42,040 nt of DNA from Chara braunii (Eukaryota > Streptophyta > Charophyceae > Charales > Characeae), in assembly GCA_003427395.1 (NCBI GenBank), contig BFEA01000532.1:616352-658391 (forward strand). Direction: 5' to 3'. A program made the translations under genes and the position numbers. This document shows positions 1 to 9,804 of the stretch, one piece after another (the first letter of the stretch is position 1; each line of letters begins with the position of its first letter). The notes below the pieces were generated by a model. The model ran no database searches and was not told the origin of the DNA. It was given only the letters and a program-made list of their open reading frames with translations.

Positions 1-56
1 CTTAACTCAGGCCGTATCTAGCACCTTTTTTTTCTTCCCATAAGACCGATCAAGGA

Positions 57-90
57 TTTTGTTTGTTTGTTTGTTTGTTTGTTTGTTTTG
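57..90. repeat. (GTTT)n microsatellite
   Basis: Seven or so uninterrupted GTTT units followed by an AT-rich stretch. No gene is recognisable in 1-414. A second low-complexity TTC/poly-T block lies at about 286-336. Confidence 0.9.
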
Positions 91-414
91 ATAGGAGGGG
101 GATAAATAATACAAACGTGCAAGCATGGGCTAAGAATGCCTCCGGACTATAAATTTTTAAATTTTTTAATCTCATAAATAGAAAATCCCGGATATTCCTA
201 TATGGAATGTTTCTGTACCGTGATGTAACACCGACACACATGCAAACAAAATGAGATCTTAATTCCAAGATTAATTAATTTTCCGGATTTCTTCTTCTTC
301 TTCTCCTTCTTCTTTTTTTTTTTTTTCTTTTTTTTCCTGAATGATTCGTTCGGCCGGGATCTGGATTTCGGATCTGTCGATTGCAAGATCAGCGGTCAGA
401 AATCCAGATTCGAT

Positions 415-567
415 GGTCCCACTAGCAAAGAGGATTGGATTGAATGCATGAACGTGGACGTGTTTTAAGCGGAGATGCAGAAAAGCAGTTCGATATCGAT
501 TTTCTGCACCATTCCACAAACACGCCAGATTCAGGTGTTCAATCCAATCCTCTTTGATAGTGGGACC
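415..567. mobile_element. Foldback MITE, copy 1
   Basis: The whole 153 bp folds back on itself. The outer 30-bp arms (415-444 and 538-567) start GGTCCCACTA and match at 29 of 30 positions. The inner part is also complementary at lower identity around TGCAGAAAA and its complement. No coding capacity. Two related copies occur at 708-870 and about 10434-10515, so this is a dispersed miniature inverted-repeat element of unknown class. Confidence 0.75.
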
Positions 568-707
568 GCGCCCCAGATTCGAAGGTCGAGATCTCGATAG
601 CACCACTTATAAATTAATGCGATACCGACATTCCATAGACTTAGGGAAAAGGGGAAAAAGAAAACATTTTTTTATTCATTTGATGGCATCAAATGCAATT
701 GGGGCCA

Positions 708-870
708 GGTCCCAGTAGCAAGGAGGATTGGATGAAGGGCCTGAATCTGGACGCGTGTTATGCAGAGATGCAGAAAATCAGATTAATCAGAAATGATCGC
801 CACTTTCTGCACCTCTCGACGAACACATCCAGATTCAGGTATCAATTCCAATCCTCTTTGCTACTGTGGA
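708..870. mobile_element. Foldback MITE, copy 2
   Basis: Same family as the element at 415-567: the left arm begins GGTCCCAGTAGCAA, and the right arm is its diverged complement ending near 870. The internal arms share CTGAATCTGGA and TGCAGAAA. Identity between arms is lower than in copy 1, which suggests an older insertion. Confidence 0.7.
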
Positions 871-1599
871 TGTCGCCCCTGAATTCCATACAAATTCCAG
901 CTCATAATAACCTTTTTTTTTTTGTTTTTTTTTTGTGTGTGTGTGTGAGTGAACCTTTTTTTTGTTTTTTTGTTTTTTGTGTGTGAGTGAACCTTTTTTT
1001 TCCTTTTTGTTTTTGCTTTTGATGGAGAACAAAATATCTGTTCGTCGTTCCAAATTCCGTGGTTTCCTTCTTTTTATTTTTTTATTATTTTCTTACTCCT
1101 CAAAAAAAAAAAAAATGCACCTATTTCTGCCACGTGTACATATACATCGACAGGATGGACTTTCCTACGCTCCTATTGCTTTTTTTTTTTTTTTTTTAAT
1201 GTCTGGTCATCAACAGGCAAACCACAAAAAAAAAAAAAGAAAACAAAAACAAAAACATTTTTCTTTGGATGATAGTGTATCTCTCATCCTCAGAAGTTGG
1301 GTAATGGTCTCAGACTGCAAGGGGCTGGCCGCACCCCTCGCCAATTGCCAAAATTGAAAATTTTGAGTGTACAAGGACGATCTGCACGTCCAGATACATT
1401 CAGAATGTTGGTGCTCGGCCTGAGTGCTGCGGCGACGCTTCAACCGTCATTTTACTTGGTCCTTATTTAGTGAGGATCCGATATTAAACTGATCAGTGAA
1501 TTTTGAATTTGCAAAAATGTAATACAATAAAATATAAACTCATCAGTCATCAGAACAGAGAGACTACTACACTTTATCGTACTTTGCCAAAACGACAAG

Positions 1600-1601
<2 letters not shown>

Positions 1602-1664
<63 letters not shown>

Positions 1665-1671
1665 CCCCCCC
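1602..1671. repeat. (CT)n microsatellite
   Basis: About 30 CT units ending in a C run. A second (CT)n tract of similar length lies at about 1752-1814. Confidence 0.95.
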
Positions 1672-1750
1672 GCGGCCGCGCTCTCTCTATCTCTCACACT
1701 CAAGAAGGTTATGGAGATGAAATACAAAGATGACTTCGAAAGAAAGGACC

Positions 1751-1817
<67 letters not shown>

Positions 1818-2688
1818 GTGCTTGCTGATATATGTCTCTGTGTATGTGAGGAAGTTGGAATCATGAAAGGAGCTGATCCGGGGGCTAGGTCCCCCACTTA
1901 CACGAATTAATTATGCGATATTGACCGTAGATAGCAAAGATAGCGAAGATCAACGGCCAGAATCTCATAATCCGTGCAAGTGGGACCTTGCCCCGGTAGG
2001 GGGAAAAGAAAGAAACAAAAAGATGGGGGGGGCCGGAAGGGGGGAAACAGACAAGGAACGGCGAGGCAAAAAAAAAAAAAAAACCGACTACTCGTTGAAA
2101 AGTTACGAAACGCAATATCGTAACAGAAGCCAGACAACGTCCAACTGGGAAAAAAAAATAAAAAAATTAATAATAATAATAGTAATAATAATTATTAAAT
2201 AATAATAACAAAAAATGGAATCTTTTTTTTTTGTAGATAAAAACATCATGATGATAGCAATCGTATCGGTTTCAGCCAGCATCCACTCGCTGGATTGTCG
2301 GAGACTTTTTTTTTTTTTTTTTCGTCATTTCTAGGTTGAACCCCGTTTTTTTTTTGTTTTTTTTTTTCTCGGTAACTTACTACACCGTTTTTNTTTTNTT
2401 TTTTTTTCCAGAAAAAGTTTAACTTATTGCTCTTTATTGAAGCAAAATAGAGTACACAGGCCTCGCTGCACTGCTGCTCTCCAAATGTGCAAAATGAGAA
2501 ATGAATCTTCCGCTCGAACATGAAAAGATGCACCGTCATATTTTGTGCATGTGGAGACTCTGGAGAGTAATGCAGCGAGGGCCCATGGGCCGATTTTATT
2601 TTGAGAAGAGGGGGGGGGAGGGGAGGAGGAGGGGGGGGGCAGAGAACATGAGCAGGATTCCGCACCAACGCATTTCTCGGTAACTGCA

Positions 2689-2731
<43 letters not shown>

Positions 2732-2979
2732 GTGCAATTCAACACTTCTTGTTCCTATTTGTTGTGACCTCGTATATAGACAGGTATATAATTTGGAGTC
2801 TTAGGGCCTACTCACACTAGGACTGTTTTACTTATTTGGACGCGATTTTGCGGTCAGATGCATCCACGTTCGGCCGTAAAAGAGGACAGACACATTTAAG
2901 GCAGAGCAAGTGAAAGTGCGCCCTTAGAAGATAGATGAGAGAAGAATATTGCTTACCCATGAGTCCCCTTTCCCCCCCA

Positions 2980-3094
2980 ATAAAAAATAAAAATAAAAAA
3001 ATAAAAAATAAAAATAAAAATAAAAATAAAAAAATAAAAATAAAGATAAAAATAAAAATAAAAATAAAAATAAAAACAAAAATAAAAATAAAAA
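2980..3094. repeat. (AAAAAT)n-type A/T tandem repeat
   Basis: Near-continuous AAAAAT and AAAAAAT units on the plus strand. Apparent reading frames here are low-complexity artefacts. Confidence 0.9.
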
Positions 3095-3457
3095 GCAGGG
3101 AGGAAACATTGATCTCCCAACGAGTCCCCTTCCCCCCCGCCAATCCTTTTCGAAATCAAAATCAAAATTGTTTCTGAGAATATCATCACCCCACCCATGA
3201 TGGGGTCGATCCCTGGAAAACCGGAATGAAAGTGGACAGATTTTTTTTGGGGGCTGTACATGCGTCCCAATCGTTGTTTTTACTTTTTTGGGGGGACGCT
3301 CCCTTCCTTCGGATCTGCAGATCCTTACTACCGCCATCGTCCCAACCCGAATAGAAGGCCAAACACAGCTATGATGACCGGGCGTTCTATTCGGTTGAAG
3401 ACGGCAGCCTCGTCACCCTCGCCGAGGGCAGCTGATTTCTTATCAATCCTGTCTATC

Positions 3458-3572
3458 CTTTTTTTTTTTTCTTTTTTTTTTGGGCCATTTTTCGATTTAT
3501 GCCTGTCATCCTTGCGCAGGGGCCATGCTCATGCTCATCTTCCCCTTCTGTGTATCGTTCCAATTCCCTAAA
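3458..3572 (-). pseudogene. U6 snRNA pseudogene, 5'-truncated, with A-rich tail
   Basis: U6 is the spliceosomal snRNA that pairs with the 5' splice site and U4/U2. Read on the minus strand from 3572 down to about 3482 the sequence follows U6: AATTGGAACGATACA, then an altered ACAGAG region, GCATGGCCCCTGCGCAAGG, ATGACA, then GCATAAATCG and AAATGG. The last two are the plant form of the U6 3' end. Relative to canonical U6 there are small insertions, including a duplicated GAGCAT, so it is not a functional copy. After the 3' end comes an A-rich run (3458-3481 on the minus strand), as expected of a retroposed RNA. The first ~24 nt of U6 are missing, exactly where retroelement 1 begins. Confidence 0.85.
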
Positions 3573-4043
3573 GGTTAGTATGCGAAGCATACGCATCCAC
3601 GCATATCATAAGCAATACGAGCTTGGAACGTCGACCACAGTAGCATAGCAATCAGTTCGACCTACAAGGCCTATCTCACACCATACATCAACACTAACGA
3701 CTGAAGACCGCGTGTCAAGATTGCCAAGCAGGAACAAAGAGGAAATAGAAGGAGAGGGTAAGGAGGTAGAAGGGAGGAAGAACAAGCAACAGAAGAGAAA
3801 GAAGAAAGAAGAATGACACGTCAGATCCCGAACGCGACCGAGCTCGAATTCAAAAACATGATACACATAGCTCCCAAGGTCCAATCGTAGGTAGGCATTA
3901 CGCCTGTTGTCGTCAATCTCAAAGCTGGACTACGGCGCATGACCCTACGGGTTTCATCCGGTCACCGTTACCAGAATCATCAGGGGTCTTCATCACGTTA
4001 GGTGCCAACTGACGCGTCACTCAAAGTATTTAAGCAAGGTTGA
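3573..4043 (-). repeat. Pseudo-LTR of element 1, downstream copy
   Basis: A direct repeat of 9324-9794, the same length (471 bp), with roughly twenty differences by eye. It starts GGTTAGT and ends AAGCAAGGTTGA on the plus strand. Directly repeated pseudo-LTRs are a hallmark of Penelope-like elements. Contains a hammerhead ribozyme at 3930-4001. Confidence 0.95.
3930..4001 (-). ncRNA. Hammerhead ribozyme in pseudo-LTR (element 1, downstream)
   Basis: Minus-strand reading: stem I arm GACCC, catalytic CTGATGA (3977-3983), stem II TCTGGT/ACCGGA with a 7-nt loop, then GAA, a two-pair stem III inside ACCCGT, A17, and the second stem I arm GGGTC. Predicted cleavage lies between 3946 and 3945. Beyond an internal loop stem I continues as CTAACG/CGTAG with one bulge, as in natural hammerheads. 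All core bases are present. The pair next to the core in stem II is U-U instead of the usual G-C, which may slow it. The very short stem III resembles other retroelement hammerheads. Confidence 0.8.
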
Positions 4044-4609
4044 TAGTCGAAGACTTCGAACTAGAACCACGGCTACCAGGATTAGACACAACGCGTAAGA
4101 AACTGCCCCCAGGAGCTATCACAGGTCTGAAAAGAGGGACCAGAGTAACCGGGCCCGGTAGAACCCCAGAAACTGCCGAGACAGGACCCAGCCTACATCA
4201 TGAACAGAGTCCCAAAGGAAAAGCGTTCGAGACCGGTAACCATCAGAAAAGAAAAGAAAAGAAAAGAAAAGAAAAGAAAAGAAAAAGAAAAGAAAGAAAC
4301 GGAAAGGAAGAAAGAAAAGAAAGGAAAACCACTGGGAAGGGAAACCGACAGCAGCCTGAGGAAATGAGAAGAAAGTCCAAAGCAGACATCACGGAAACAG
4401 CACAGTCAGCCAAATGCCCCCTTCTGCTGTCCGATCAGAAGCCTGAGAGCCCAAAGAAACAAGGAGAAGAAAAGGAACGAAAAGAAAGTCCGAGACAGAC
4501 ATCACAGGAAAGTTGTCAGAGTCCGGCCAGGTCCAGCATAGTCAGCCAAATACCCCCTACTGCTGTCGCACCCAGAAACAAGGAGGAAGAGAAAGAAGGA
4601 TCCATGAAG
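4044..4609 (-). other. 3' region of element 1
   Basis: Lies between the end of ORF2 and the downstream pseudo-LTR. On the plus strand it is A/G-rich with (AAAAG)n at about 4247-4285 and two diverged direct copies of a segment of about 115 bp (from about 4371 and 4483), each containing AGTCAGCCAAAT. A long plus-strand frame through here (4040-4822) is a composition artefact that runs antisense to ORF2. Confidence 0.6.
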
Positions 4610-7591
4610 CTATGTGATAGTCCTAAAGGAATGGCCCCATCCAGTAAAGCAGGCCACCCAATCATCCCAGATCCCACCGAATTTCACCGAAAAGTAAGAA
4701 AGAGCTTTATCAAAAATATCATCCTTGAAACTTCGCAGACGCAGCTCGACTTTAAGCTTCAGGAGAAAAGAAGCTTCAGCCAGTGGCATGCTGGTAAATC
4801 GTTAGGCACGATGCATGAATGAGCCCACCACAGCAATCTTTTGTTGTTTGCTTACAAACGAACAGTTATCTTGGATACTCTGAAAACAGATGCCCTTCGT
4901 CAGAATCTCCTTCTGGTTCTTGTGATAAGCTGCACACCTGATCCCCATAGGCCATCCCAGGTTCTGAAGGGTACACCCAAGGAAATCCCATTGATCTGAT
5001 CTGCTGGTACATTCAAGCTTCAGGTTAGAATCGTAACAATTCTCAAACAACTTCAAAACCTCTAGTGCCTTCTTCTTCGAATCCTCATCCCCTTCCTTGT
5101 ATCTGACAAACACAGACACATCATCAATCAGCCTAATCCCTCAAATCAACCGGCGATCATTCCCTAAAGAGACCAGAAGAGAGAACTCAGAGAAGGCACA
5201 AAGAACGCAGGCGATGGCCGGACTGGAAGGTTTCCCCATCGGTATACCTACCTCTTGCTTCAGTATCTGATTACGAGCAATAGTATAAGTATGTTCCAAA
5301 TCAAAGGCAACAAACGCCCTGATCAGGTCGAAATCCACAGATTGCCAACCTTCCTGTGTTTTCCCTGTTTGTAGCTTCCCCTCTTTCCCTCGGGACTTCA
5401 GCAAAACGCTTCTGACTTCACGTCTTTCCCAGAAGTCGATAATCCAACTGAGAGCATTCATAATAGCACCATGAGGAAGATTGCAGAACATTTCTTTGAT
5501 ATCGTAGGCGGCAGTCACCATACCTTCCCCTTGGCCCCAATCCTTGTTAATCTCCCTCAGGGATTCCACCAACGTGTCTGTGCACTTCAGGTTAAAGTGC
5601 GATCCCTTCGGCAAGCTCCACAACATAACATTAATACAACGCGGCACCTTTCTGCAAGCCCGCACGCTACACTCCGAAAACGACGGACAGATTGGGCGCC
5701 ACCGTAGGATATCCTTGTGTTTGGGGATAGCATATGCTCTTCCCATGCATCCTTTGGAATTCCATTTTGCCAACACCTGCAACCCTCTCTGCACATACTC
5801 CTTCTTAGTATCGCATAGTACACTCTCCTCCTTATTTGCACACCCACTAAACCCAGGATTATTAAGAAAGAGCATGTTCATTCCCTCGCGGTACCTAACA
5901 GGACAGCAAGCGAGTGTGTCACCCGGATTATGATCAATCGGTACCAGCACCAAACCCTTTAATCTATTCTTCCATTCCACAACCTCCTCCTCTGCACAGA
6001 AACCGCCTCTATCCTCATTGCTCATCCTTACACAATGACCCAACTCGTTCCTGCATAAGGCTGGTTTGGGGAGATTCATATTAGCAAAAGAACGGCCGAT
6101 CTCCCTTCTCAATCGACTAAACACGTTAAGACCAGACGGTCGTACCACATTCTTGTTATTCCGCAGGGAAGGAGGCGCACCTTCCAGCTGGTTTAGCCAA
6201 AAACTGACATGTCCATTTACTACAGGAAAAACCCCAGTCAACTCTGAACAGGCACAGTGCACAACTTCCCTCTTCGCAAAATCCCGAAAGTTACACAAAA
6301 TATCCCTCACACTTTTATTCTTCAGCCAGACAACTCTCATCCTACGCGCTACCATCTTCTTCCATTCCTCATTGCCTTCCACTTCCATAACCAGCGTTGA
6401 GCAAAGAGCCCTAATACCCGGCTTACTCAAGGTCAAATCATAGGTTATCCGAACCACCAGCCGTCGTCTGATGCTAATTCCAAAGTCTCGACGAATAACT
6501 CCCGAAAGAATCAGACGGAGAAGAAAACGGGTTCTCTTCTCAGAAAAGCTTCGAACCGCAGAGAACGCACAAATCAACACTGATAGATCCAAAACCTTCA
6601 AAACTTTTCTCGAGCTAGCATCAACAATCAGGTCCCTCAAAACAGGTTTCAGAATCAGAGCCCGACTCATAAAAGGCACAATTGCGGATATGTATACATA
6701 CTTTCCTGGTCGGAACATACCCTTCGCCTTTCTCAGCAATTCGACATATCCCTCCGATTGTATCAACGAGGAACCGAACTTCCTTTTTAATACCTTCCAA
6801 CTTTCCACGAACAGATCACCACCCGTGCACAAAACTCCTACGGACGAAACCTTTGAGGATAAACACTGGTCAAGAATAGAAGACAACCGGGTGGATACGA
6901 GCCCCACGGACGAGTGAAAGGTCAAATGGGTATGCACAATGCCAGAATCTACTATACCTCCCTGTTTCTTCCTCTGCCTCACCCGTTCATGTTTCCCTTT
7001 CCAGCATCACTTCTTCCTCCCCAACTTATCTCGAACATTCAAGTATGGACACAATGATTTGATCATGAATTTTTCCAAGTGCAAGACATCATCCCGTCCA
7101 CAGCAGCTCAGGGGAAGCGCCACGTACTCACCTATTTTCCCCCGTCTGAGCCATCCATAAAGCTTATGGTTCCTATGTCCCCCTTCCACATTCCCGAGGC
7201 TCAGTGCCCTATAAACATGTTCACACCATCTGACGGACAAATCACGTGTAGTGGAACCCACATACATATGCCTGGACCAAGGGGAAACAAGTACATAGAC
7301 TAACGGTCCTTCACACTTCTCAAAATCATAGCCATTTGCCAACAAGTTGAGTAAATACCCTTTTAACTTCTCAGCCCACGGTATTTGTCCTTTGAGTATG
7401 AGACCAATAACCAGCAATCGAAAAAACCCATTAAATGCTTTATCCCGCAGATAGAAGACCGAATTCGTAGAAGAGGAGGCTAGCTTAGCAGAAGAAGAAA
7501 ATTGACTAGGAGGAGATGGTAGTGAGGGAGAGGAGTCAAGAGCAAATCCCCGTAAGCAACCCTGCCCCTTCACGTTTCTTCCGACATTCAT
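4610..7591 (-). pseudogene. ORF2 of element 1: GIY-YIG endonuclease + reverse transcriptase
   Basis: One frame of 994 codons with three internal stops: TGA 7007-7009, TGA 5141-5143, TAA 4802-4804. The GIY-YIG nuclease occupies residues ~95-185: VYVLVSP, MYVGST, R121, E173 in LEKFMIK. It nicks the target so the RT can prime. The RT follows: PIDHNPGD, YAIPKHKD..RWRP, motif A AAYDIKEMF, motif B GIPMGKPSSP, motif C RLIDDVSVF, and a C-terminal region (FDKALSYFSVKFGG) seen also in element 2. The motif set is Penelope-type. The chosen start is the ATG 41 nt after the ORF1 stop; element 2 has the same spacing pattern. Homology to element 2 runs through all three stops, so this is a decayed single ORF. 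The CxC linker reported in permuted PLEs is not evident between the domains. Confidence 0.88.
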
Positions 7592-7631
7592 TGGTCAATA
7601 GCCACAGTTTTGCCACGTTCGGGAAGTCTCC

Positions 7632-9196
7632 TCACAATTCTTCATACTTCTCGTCTCCCTCCTCAGATCTAGATGAGTCTTTTAACTCTGAATCGTCATC
7701 CACGTCCACCACCTGTTGCTTACCTTTCGAAGCAGTCCCTTCGTTACGTGCTGGACCGAAGGCTTGGTCTGCCCGGTATTCAGCCAGCTCGCAGACCATC
7801 TGTTCAACCTTGCCCGTGCGGATCCCTGCCTCCTTGCACATTGATTCAAGCCCAGCCTTCTTCAAGTTCCGAAGTTGCTTCTTCTGTTCTTCAATGAACT
7901 GGAAGCGAGCATTGACGCCGTTTGGTTGTTGCAGAGCTCCGTCGACCGATCCCCTTCCTGGTGTCGCCTTCTTCCCTCTCCGAGCGGATCCAAGTGCCGC
8001 CGCTTCCAAGCGCTCTTTTAAATTAGTTTGACCTTTCTCTCCCTCCTTCCCCATGTCCGCAGCTTTGAGCCAACTCATCTTTTCCTCCAGCTCCTTAACC
8101 TGCTTCTCTGCTTCCATTCTCTTAGCCTCCGCCACGGCCCTTTTCTCTTTAAGTAATTATGCTTCAACGTTAGCCAGCCTATGTAGACCCTGCAACTTCT
8201 TATATTCTTCTCTCCATCTGTCGTCCTTCCTCACGTTGTCAGTCCATCGAGGTTTTGGAGAACCCCGATCTGGCAGACCCGGAGTGTCTATCACCACACT
8301 TCCACGCTTGTTGCCTGGTCGTAGGGCTTCGTCCTTCCACAATCTTGTTTCCTCTACCGCCTTCTCATTCATTCGTCGCAGCGAGTCCACCTCCTTTCTT
8401 AAGCCAGCGATCTCCTGCTCGAAGTTCGTCTTCATAAAGGCGGACTGCTTCAGCTCCCCGATCTCCTGTCTAAGCATGAAGATCTCATCATTATCCGTTT
8501 GTTTATTACCTACCAATTTTCGCAGTTCCCGAATCTCGTTCTGCAGCTTGGAGATGCCGTCCCCATCCCTCTGACTCGTTCCTTCTCCACTTAGTTTCTT
8601 CTTTAACGCCTCATTCTCCTGTCTAAGCCGTGCCAGTTCGACACGTTCACCCTCCCTTGCAATACTTCCTTCCCCACTCAATTTCTGCTTCAACTCCTCA
8701 TTCTCTCTTTTTAAGCGTGACACCTCTCCCTCCATCGAATAGCTACCGCCAATCTCATTGATTCTTCAGAGGAGCTCATCATTCTCCTTCTTCAACCGTG
8801 CAACCTCATCCGTTTGCCTTGTCCCACATGGCTCATCCCGTTTTTTCAAGCCGAGCTCTTCAAATCTTTTATCCAGCCTAGCTGCCATCTCTGCCTCGAG
8901 GCGCTCCCTTTCTTTTCTCCATTCGTTGCGCTTATCTTCTTCTTCTTTCCTCATCTTCTCCTTCTCCTCGCTCTCCCTCCGTTTCCTCTCACTCTCCTCG
9001 TCTTGTACAAATTTGTTATACACTTTGTCCAGACGCACTTGATTGTCCTACTTGGCGCAGGAAGAGCAAGCAGTGGAGTTGCATTAGCCCCCGTAGCAGG
9101 AGGTCGGAATCCATACGATCGCTGCGGGCACTCTCTACTCCAATGGTTCAACGCTCCGCATGTAAAGCACCCTTGGTTAGGTGGAGCACCCGCCAT
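7632..9196 (-). pseudogene. ORF1 of element 1: CCHC zinc knuckle, coiled coil, SAP-like
   Basis: Starts MAGAPPNQG and carries one CCHC knuckle, CFTCGALNHWSREC (residues ~10-23), a nucleic-acid-binding motif of retroelement Gag-like proteins. A frame change near 9040 leads into ~300 residues of charged coiled coil (E/K/R heptads). Then follows the block WKDEALRPGNKRG, shared with element 2 as WKNEALRPGNKRG. The C-terminus contains FIEEQKKQLRNLKKAGLE, continuing through MCKEAGI.TGKVEQMV, which fits a SAP-type DNA-binding helix-loop-helix. In-frame TGA near 8763 and TAA at 8157 interrupt it. It probably packages element RNA and multimerises (inference). Ends at a TGA (7632-7634), so it is separate from ORF2. 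Confidence 0.8.
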
Positions 9197-9323
9197 ACCT
9201 CTGCAACACTTAGAAAATTACACGTGTAAATAACGTCTCAATTTCGTACAAGCAAAATGATATAACGCCACAAGTCACACGCACGTAGTTCAATTGCTAC
9301 GGCGGTTCCAACGTTGAATAGAT

Positions 9324-9794
9324 GGTTAGTGCGCAAAGCATACACATCCACGCATATCATAAGCAATACGAGCTTGGAACGTCGACCACAGTAGCATAGC
9401 AATCAATTCGACCTATAAGGCCTATCTCACACCATACATCAACACTAACGACTGAAGACCGCGTGTCAAGATTGCCAAGCAGGAAAAAAAAGGAAATAGA
9501 AGGAGAGGGTAAGGAGGTAGAAGGAAGGAAGAACAAGCAACAGAAGAGAAAGAAGAAAGAAGAATGACACGTCAGATCCCGAACGCGACCGAGCTCGAAT
9601 TAAAAAACATGATACACGTTGTTCCCAAGGTCCAATCGTAGGTAGGCATTACGCCTGTTGTCGTCAATCTCAAAGCTGGACTACGGCGCATGACCCTACG
9701 CGTTTCATCCGTTCACCGTTACCGGAATCATCAGGGGTCTTCATCACGTAAGGTGCCAACTGATGCGTCACTCAAAGTATTTAAGCAAGGTTGA
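9324..9794 (-). repeat. Pseudo-LTR of element 1, upstream copy
   Basis: The 471-bp partner of 3573-4043. It should carry the promoter of the element (known for PLEs, not shown here). Just outside it, 9792-9804 (TGACCCTACGCGT) repeats exactly 9691-9703, the 3' strand of the hammerhead. The element's 5' end therefore appears to include a short piece of a preceding pseudo-LTR. Confidence 0.95.
9681..9752 (-). ncRNA. Hammerhead ribozyme in pseudo-LTR (element 1, upstream)
   Basis: Same fold as at 3930-4001: CTGATGA at 9728-9734, GAAAC at 9701-9705, predicted cleavage between 9697 and 9696. Stem II is TCCG/CGGA. Compared with the other copy, a U-G pair has become C-G while a distal pair is lost. 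Stem III is the palindrome ACGCGT, the minimal form that can pair between two RNAs. Stem I GACCC/GGGTC is intact. Confidence 0.78.
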
Positions 9795-9804
9795 CCCTAC
9801 GCGT

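Larger units (their letters stand above)
871..3457. other. Low-complexity intergenic stretch
   Basis: No supportable gene. It is dominated by homopolymers and short tandem repeats: poly-T runs, G-rich runs near 2610-2640, a poly-T of about 40 bases at 2691-2730, and two isolated N positions near 2392 and 2398. An inverted repeat CCGAATAGAA/TTCTATTCGG (3347-3356, 3385-3394) has a 28-nt loop. Confidence 0.7.
3573..9794 (-). mobile_element. Penelope-like retroelement 1 (N-terminal endonuclease type)
   Basis: A 6.2-kb element on the minus strand: pseudo-LTR, short leader, ORF1, ORF2, purine-rich-complement 3' region, pseudo-LTR. Direct terminal repeats, a GIY-YIG endonuclease and a Penelope-type reverse transcriptase together identify a Penelope-like element. 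The endonuclease lies upstream of the RT, the permuted order known from Chlamys/Naiad elements rather than canonical Penelope. A 7-nt match TCCCTAA (3565-3571 and 9804-9810) may be the target duplication; if so the element runs 3572-9803. In-frame stops and a frame change show it is no longer autonomous. Confidence 0.9.

Noticed and set aside
1467-1897. RE/LS dipeptide frames
   Set aside because: Translation of (CT)n microsatellites.
3565-3572. CCCTAAA at the left boundary as telomeric repeat
   Set aside because: A single unit; there is no tandem array, and it is explained by the junction with U6 or a target duplication.
4040-4822. 260-codon plus-strand frame rich in K, E, R
   Set aside because: Antisense to the end of ORF2 and over (AAAAG)n and duplicated purine-rich DNA; composition, not a gene.
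4610-7591. Alternative genetic code explaining the TGA stops
   Set aside because: TAA also interrupts the same proteins (4802, 8157), frameshifts are present, and element 2 has sense codons at some of these sites. Decay is simpler.
5141-9196. Selenocysteine reading of the element 1 TGA codons
   Set aside because: The homologous stop in element 2 is TAG, and element 1 also contains TAA; no SECIS-like structure was identified. Kept only as an alternative to test.
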